Source: Hydrogenophaga flava NBRC 102514
Lineage (GTDB): Bacteria; Pseudomonadota; Gammaproteobacteria; Burkholderiales; Burkholderiaceae_C
Assembly: GCF_001571145.1 (NCBI RefSeq)
Contig: NZ_BCTF01000023.1
Location: 1 to 64,000 of the forward strand
DNA length: 64,000 nucleotides
Direction of reading: 5' to 3'
Of the stretch, positions 59,804 to 64,000 are shown piece by piece. The number at the start of each line of letters is the position of its first letter. Positions within the stretch are counted from its first letter, which is position 1. A program made the translations under genes and the position numbers. The notes beneath the pieces are model-generated. The model was not told the DNA's origin and made no database searches. It worked only from the letters and a program-made list of their open reading frames with translations.

Positions 59804-62044
59804 ATGATTTCGACAACCATGAAACTGCAATATAAGGCCTGGGCGCTGGTCTTTGCCATCGTCGGGCTCGCCGCCGGCTCGGCCATGCTGGGCGCCCGAT
59901 ACATCGTCGGAGAATCGTTCGCCCAGCTCGAAACCGACCGTGCCCAGCGCGAAGGCGAGCGGGCGCGGCGGGTGCTCGACCAGCAGGTGCAGTCCCTCAG
60001 CGCCACCAACCGCGACTACGCCCAGTGGGTGGACGCGGTCGACTTCCTGCAGGGGCGCAAACCCGAGTTCATGGACGACAACTTCGACGTCGGCAACCTG
60101 GGGTACCTGCGCATTTCCGAAGTGGCGGTGTTTGATGCCAAGGGCGCGCTGGTCACCAGCGTGACCGTGGACGACCAGGGGCGCAAGGCGGCGGTGCCGG
60201 CCGCGCGCATCGAACCTCTCAGGCCCCTGGCCCGGGAGGTGCTGGCGTCATCCGAGCCTCTTTCCTCTTTCCAGACCCTTCGCGTCGCCGACGGTCAGCT
60301 GGACATGGTGGCCGTGGCCTCGGTGCAACGGCCCGGCGTCAGCGGGGCGCCGGCGGTCGGCGCCATCGTCATGGTTCGCCGCTTCGACCAGGCCGAACTG
60401 GCGCGTTTCTCGGAAGTGCTGATGACGCCGCTGTCGCTGTCGTTCGACGCGCCCAGCCACCGCGGACAGGACCTGCACCTCGAACCGGTCGATGACCAGC
60501 GTGCCGACCTGCACGCGGTGCTGAAGGACCACAAGGGCCAGCCGGTCGCGGAACTGGTGCTGGGGCTTGACCGTTCGCTCGCGGAGCAGGCTCGGGTGCT
60601 GACCTGGCAGGGCATCGGTCTGGCGGCGCTCGCCGGGCTGTTCGCCAGCGTCGTGCTGGCGTTTCTGCTGGACCGCCTGGTGCTGCGCCGCCTGCAGAAG
60701 CTGCACCACGATGTGAATCGCATCACGGTGGACGGACCCACCGCGGGTCACGAGGTCCGGGTGGCCGGTGATGACGAACTCACCCAGCTGGCCGAGGGCG
60801 TCAACGGACTGCTGAGCCGGGTCCGCTCCGATGCCCAGGCGCAGCGCGAGGCGCATGTGCAGCAGGAAGCCTTGCAGGTGCAGCTCATGCAGTCGCAGAA
60901 GACCGAGGCGCTGGGTCGCCTGACCGGCGGCATCGCGCACGACTTCAACAACTCGCTGGCCGCGATCACCGGCTGGATCCGCCTGGCCAGCGAAGACCTG
61001 GACAGCACCCACCCGAGCCACGAGGCCCTGCAGCAGGCGCTCAAGTCGACGCGCTACGCGGACGGGCTGATGCGCCAGCTGCTGGCCTTCGGCCGGCAGT
61101 CCGCGCCCCGGCTGCGCCGTCTGCACTGGGCGGCGCTGATCGAGGAGACGCGCGTGATGGTCTCCGCCGGCCTGACCCGCGACTGCGAGCTGGTGGTGCA
61201 CTACGAGGTCGACGACGACGAGGTCGATGCCGACCCCACGCAGCTGCAGCAGGTGCTGGTGAACCTGCTGATCAACGCGGCCGACGCCATGAAAGGGCAG
61301 GGGCGCATCGATCTCACGCTGGGCTCGGCGGAGCTTCCCCCCGGGCGCGGCCACGAGCTGCCCGCCGGGGCCACCGACCTCCCCGACGGGCGCTACCTGG
61401 TGCTGCGGGTGCGCGACCACGGGCCGGGCATACCGCAAGAGCACGTGGACCGGGTGTTCGACCCTTTCTTCACCACCAAGGCCAAGGGACGGGGCACCGG
61501 ACTGGGCCTCTCGGTGGCGCAGGGCATCATGGCCCGGCACCATGGATCGCTGGGCCTGGTCAACGGCCCGGATGGTGCGTGCTTCGTGTTGTGCCTGCCC
61601 GCCAGCCAGCGCGACGAGGCTGTGGCCTCCGTCACCACCCCGGGCGGGCCGGGCAAGGGGCGCCAGCTGCTGTTCGTGGACGACGACCAGTCGGTGCGCC
61701 ACGCCTGGGCCGCGCTGCTGGAGCGCAAGGGCTGGCAGGTGACGCGCTCACGCGACGGCGAAGAGGCCTGGAGCCAGTTCTCGCAGACGGGCAAGCACTT
61801 CGACGTGGTGCTGACCGACCAGTCCATGCCGCGCCTGGACGGCGTGGGGCTGGCCCAGAGGATCCGGGCCACCCGCACTCCGCCGCCCGTGGTGCTGATG
61901 AGTGGTCACGTCGACGAGGTCGAGGCGGGCCTGCTCAAGACGCTGTTTGCGGCGGTGTTGCACAAGCCGGTGGATCCCACCGAGCTGGACCGGGTGCTGC
62001 AAAGTCTGCCGTTGCCCGAAGAGGCACCGGCGACCCAGTTCTGA
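59804..62044 (+). CDS. Hybrid sensor histidine kinase with CHASE4-like domain and receiver
   Basis: A 746-residue membrane sensor. First helix about 11-30, periplasmic CHASE4-like domain about 35-265 (NRDYAQWVDAVDFL...), second helix about 268-290, HAMP about 291-345, His-kinase with phospho-acceptor His379 (GIAHDFNNS), ATPase N box (LLINAAD) and G boxes (DHGPGIP, GRGTGLGLS), then a receiver with Asp672 in VVLTDQSMP and Lys721. The receiver is C-terminal without an output domain, and no response-regulator gene is adjacent. Met 59804 or 59819. Converges on tolA, 8 bp between stops. Confidence 0.93.
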   Translation: MISTTMKLQYKAWALVFAIVGLAAGSAMLGARYIVGESFAQLETDRAQREGERARRVLDQQVQSLSATNRDYAQWVDAVDFLQGRKPEFMDDNFDVGNLGYLRISEVAVFDAKGALVTSVTVDDQGRKAAVPAARIEPLRPLAREVLASSEPLSSFQTLRVADGQLDMVAVASVQRPGVSGAPAVGAIVMVRRFDQAELARFSEVLMTPLSLSFDAPSHRGQDLHLEPVDDQRADLHAVLKDHKGQPVAELVLGLDRSLAEQARVLTWQGIGLAALAGLFASVVLAFLLDRLVLRRLQKLHHDVNRITVDGPTAGHEVRVAGDDELTQLAEGVNGLLSRVRSDAQAQREAHVQQEALQVQLMQSQKTEALGRLTGGIAHDFNNSLAAITGWIRLASEDLDSTHPSHEALQQALKSTRYADGLMRQLLAFGRQSAPRLRRLHWAALIEETRVMVSAGLTRDCELVVHYEVDDDEVDADPTQLQQVLVNLLINAADAMKGQGRIDLTLGSAELPPGRGHELPAGATDLPDGRYLVLRVRDHGPGIPQEHVDRVFDPFFTTKAKGRGTGLGLSVAQGIMARHHGSLGLVNGPDGACFVLCLPASQRDEAVASVTTPGGPGKGRQLLFVDDDQSVRHAWAALLERKGWQVTRSRDGEEAWSQFSQTGKHFDVVLTDQSMPRLDGVGLAQRIRATRTPPPVVLMSGHVDEVEAGLLKTLFAAVLHKPVDPTELDRVLQSLPLPEEAPATQF

Positions 62045-62052
62045 GACCCGGG

Positions 62053-62961
62053 TCAGTCCGTCGGGCGGACCACGATGATGATGGGCGAGGGGACCCGGCC
62101 ATCGACATTGCGCGGCAGCGAGCCGGTGCGGTCAATGGCCTTCAGCGCCGCCTCGTCCCAGGCCGGGTTGCCGCTGCTGTCGACCACGCGCCGTGACGTG
62201 ATGGTGCCGTCGGACAGCGCGCGCACTTCGATCTCCGTGCGCAGCGAGCGGGGGAAATCTTCCGTGTAGCGGATGTTGGGACTGACCTTGGCCCGGACCC
62301 TGCCTGCGTAGCCCGACGACGGGCCGCTGGACTGCTGGGCCGAGCCGCGGGCTTCGGGGCCGCCGCTGGCACCCACCTGGCCCATGATCCGGCGCATTTG
62401 CTCTTCGCGCGCGGCCTTGGCGAGTTGGTCCTGCCGGCGCTCTTCAGCAGCTTTTCGCTCCTGTTCCTTTTTGGCCAGTTCCTTCTTCTTCAGGTCGTCG
62501 GCCTTTTTCTTTTCGGCCAGTTCCTTCTCTCTCTTCTCGCGCTCGGCCTTGTCCTTGGCCGCTTTTTCCTTCTTCGCCTCTTCAAGCTCGCGCCGCTTCT
62601 CTTCTTCCAGCTTCTTCTGCTTGGCCTTCTCGGTCGCGATGTCCGGCTGCTTCACCGTCGGCTGGGGTGGTGGTGGCTCGGGCTTGGGTTCCGGCTTCGG
62701 TTCGGGTTTGGGCTCCGGCCGGGGCTCCGGTTCGGGTGGCGGCGGCGGGGGAGGCTCCACCGCACGGGGTGCCGCCTCGCGCGGCAGGGCCGACCAGATC
62801 TCGGCCTCGAACGCCACCTGAGGCTCGTCCTGCTTCCAGTGCACCCCCCAGGTCAGGGCCGCCATCAGCAGCACGTGCGCGCCCAGGGCCAGCGCCAGCG
62901 GCGTTCCCCAGCGGCCGGAGCGCGGCGGCTTGAAGTCGATGGCGTCGGTGATGATCTGCAT
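62053..62961 (-). CDS. tolA: Cell envelope protein TolA
   Basis: A 302-residue TolA with a single N-terminal helix (about 22-40), a Pro/Glu/Lys-rich linker (about 70-100) of PEPKPEPK repeats and a Lys/Glu/Ala-rich helix (about 105-195), followed by a TonB-like C-terminal domain (about 215-302: SPNIRYTEDFPRSLRTEIEV). It spans the periplasm, linking TolQR to TolB/Pal and drawing in the outer membrane at division. Start at 62961; a longer start to 63180 overlaps tolR. Confidence 0.95.
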   Translation of the reverse strand: MQIITDAIDFKPPRSGRWGTPLALALGAHVLLMAALTWGVHWKQDEPQVAFEAEIWSALPREAAPRAVEPPPPPPPEPEPRPEPKPEPKPEPKPEPPPPQPTVKQPDIATEKAKQKKLEEEKRRELEEAKKEKAAKDKAEREKREKELAEKKKADDLKKKELAKKEQERKAAEERRQDQLAKAAREEQMRRIMGQVGASGGPEARGSAQQSSGPSSGYAGRVRAKVSPNIRYTEDFPRSLRTEIEVRALSDGTITSRRVVDSSGNPAWDEAALKAIDRTGSLPRNVDGRVPSPIIIVVRPTD

Positions 62962-62971
62962 GTCCGGGCGT

Positions 62972-63421
62972 TCAGCGGCTGGCCTGGACCGCCAGGCCCA
63001 CGCGGTCGACGCCCGCGCGCTTGAGCGTGTCCATGGTCTTGACCACGGTGTCGTACTTGATGTCCTTGTCGGCGCTGATGACCACCGGCACGGCGTCGGC
63101 CGGGGTGCCGGCCTCGGCAGCGGTGCCCTGCAGCTTGCGCACCTCGCCGGCCAGCTGCGGCAGCTTGACGCCCTGACCACCCTTGCTCGCCGTGCCCAGG
63201 CGCACCTGGATGGTTTCGTCCTTGCTGATCACCACCTGCACGAAGCTCTTGGGCTGCGCGTCGGCCTGGCCCACGCTGGGCAGGCTGATCTGGCTGGGAG
63301 AGATGAGGGGTGCGGTCACCATGAAGATGATCAGCAGAACCAGCATCACGTCGATGAACGGGACCATGTTGATCTCGTTCTTGGTGCGGCGGGTGCGGCC
63401 CCGCGATGAGACGGCGGCCAT
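62972..63421 (-). CDS. tolR: Tol-Pal system protein TolR (ExbD family)
   Basis: A 149-residue biopolymer transport protein. One N-terminal helix (about 17-38) with the proton-carrying Asp in the NMVPFIDVMLVLLIIFM type segment (Asp24), followed by a periplasmic domain of the ExbD fold. It is stator partner of TolQ. It is 2 bp downstream of tolQ and 10 bp upstream of tolA. Confidence 0.96.
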   Translation of the reverse strand: MAAVSSRGRTRRTKNEINMVPFIDVMLVLLIIFMVTAPLISPSQISLPSVGQADAQPKSFVQVVISKDETIQVRLGTASKGGQGVKLPQLAGEVRKLQGTAAEAGTPADAVPVVISADKDIKYDTVVKTMDTLKRAGVDRVGLAVQASR

Positions 63422-63423
63422 GT

Positions 63424-64000
<577 letters not shown>

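Noticed and set aside
62660-62750. Short tandem repeats (GGTTCGGG/GGCTCCGG type)
   Set aside because: They encode the Pro-Glu-Pro-Lys linker of TolA and are a coding repeat, not a mobile or CRISPR repeat.
62384-62821. Ser/Phe-rich plus-strand frame opposite tolA
   Set aside because: Its pattern is the exact complement of the Lys/Glu repeat region of TolA; no ribosome site.

Overview
This 64 kb window is a dense, high-GC stretch of a betaproteobacterial chromosome. It has no gap above about 180 bp, many 4-bp ATGA/GTGA start-stop overlaps, and no rRNA, tRNA, IS element or CRISPR array that I could see. The Bug-type solute-binding protein, gluQ, dnaE and tolQRA, together with recurrent TACAAT/TAAAAT -10 elements, fit Burkholderiales, most likely a Comamonadaceae member such as Hydrogenophaga. 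That placement is inference; no 16S gene is present.

Layout. (1) 68-11800: ordinary chromosome, with a small lipoprotein, a Bug solute receptor + M20 peptidase pair opposite a LysR regulator, trmB, a Tat-exported ABC receptor, gluQ with a renalase-like flavoprotein and a LysR regulator, pirin, a flavodoxin, a DUF599 membrane protein and a PAP2 protein. (2) 11960-25113: a 15-16 gene plus-strand operon for an aryl-polyene-like (APE/xanthomonadin/flexirubin class) lipid: two ACPs, two ketosynthases, a chain-length factor, an acyl/aryl-ACP ligase, two hotdog dehydratases, a ketoreductase, an LpxL-like acyltransferase, a LolA-like protein, an MMPL exporter, an alpha/beta hydrolase, a polysaccharide deacetylase and a methyltransferase. 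(3) 25151-31446: a TetR-controlled tripartite RND efflux system. (4) 31469-34978: an AraC regulator opposite a flavin monooxygenase and an SDR. (5) 34995-45829: a TetR regulator opposite a long plus-strand series of catabolic type: DUF2147 protein, TorF-like porin, FGGY kinase, class II aldolase, GSA-aminomutase-like aminotransferase, a metal-site-less aldolase paralogue, MFS carrier, extended SDR, ALDH and a second DUF2147 protein. (6) 55284-45833: a nine-gene minus-strand operon with a second ketosynthase/chain-length-factor pair, two flavin-halogenase-like proteins, MipA/OmpV, a phospholipid-type acyltransferase, a GT2, a UbiE-like methyltransferase and a Na+/H+-type antiporter; a COG4648-like membrane gene diverges from it. 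(7) 56138-64000: dnaE, a CHASE4-type hybrid histidine kinase, tolA, tolR and the 3' part of tolQ.

How they fit together. Regions 2 and 6 look like two halves of one envelope-pigment system. Region 2 has the core condensation, reduction and dehydration enzymes plus export; region 6 has the glycosyltransferase, second acyltransferase, membrane protein and possible halogenation steps that are lacking from region 2. The repeated KS/CLF pair means either two related polyenes or two elongation stages. No aromatic ammonia lyase or chorismatase for the aryl starter is in the window. This split, two-KS/CLF, two-halogenase arrangement is the most interesting feature. The catabolic region 5, framed by two DUF2147 proteins, is the second.
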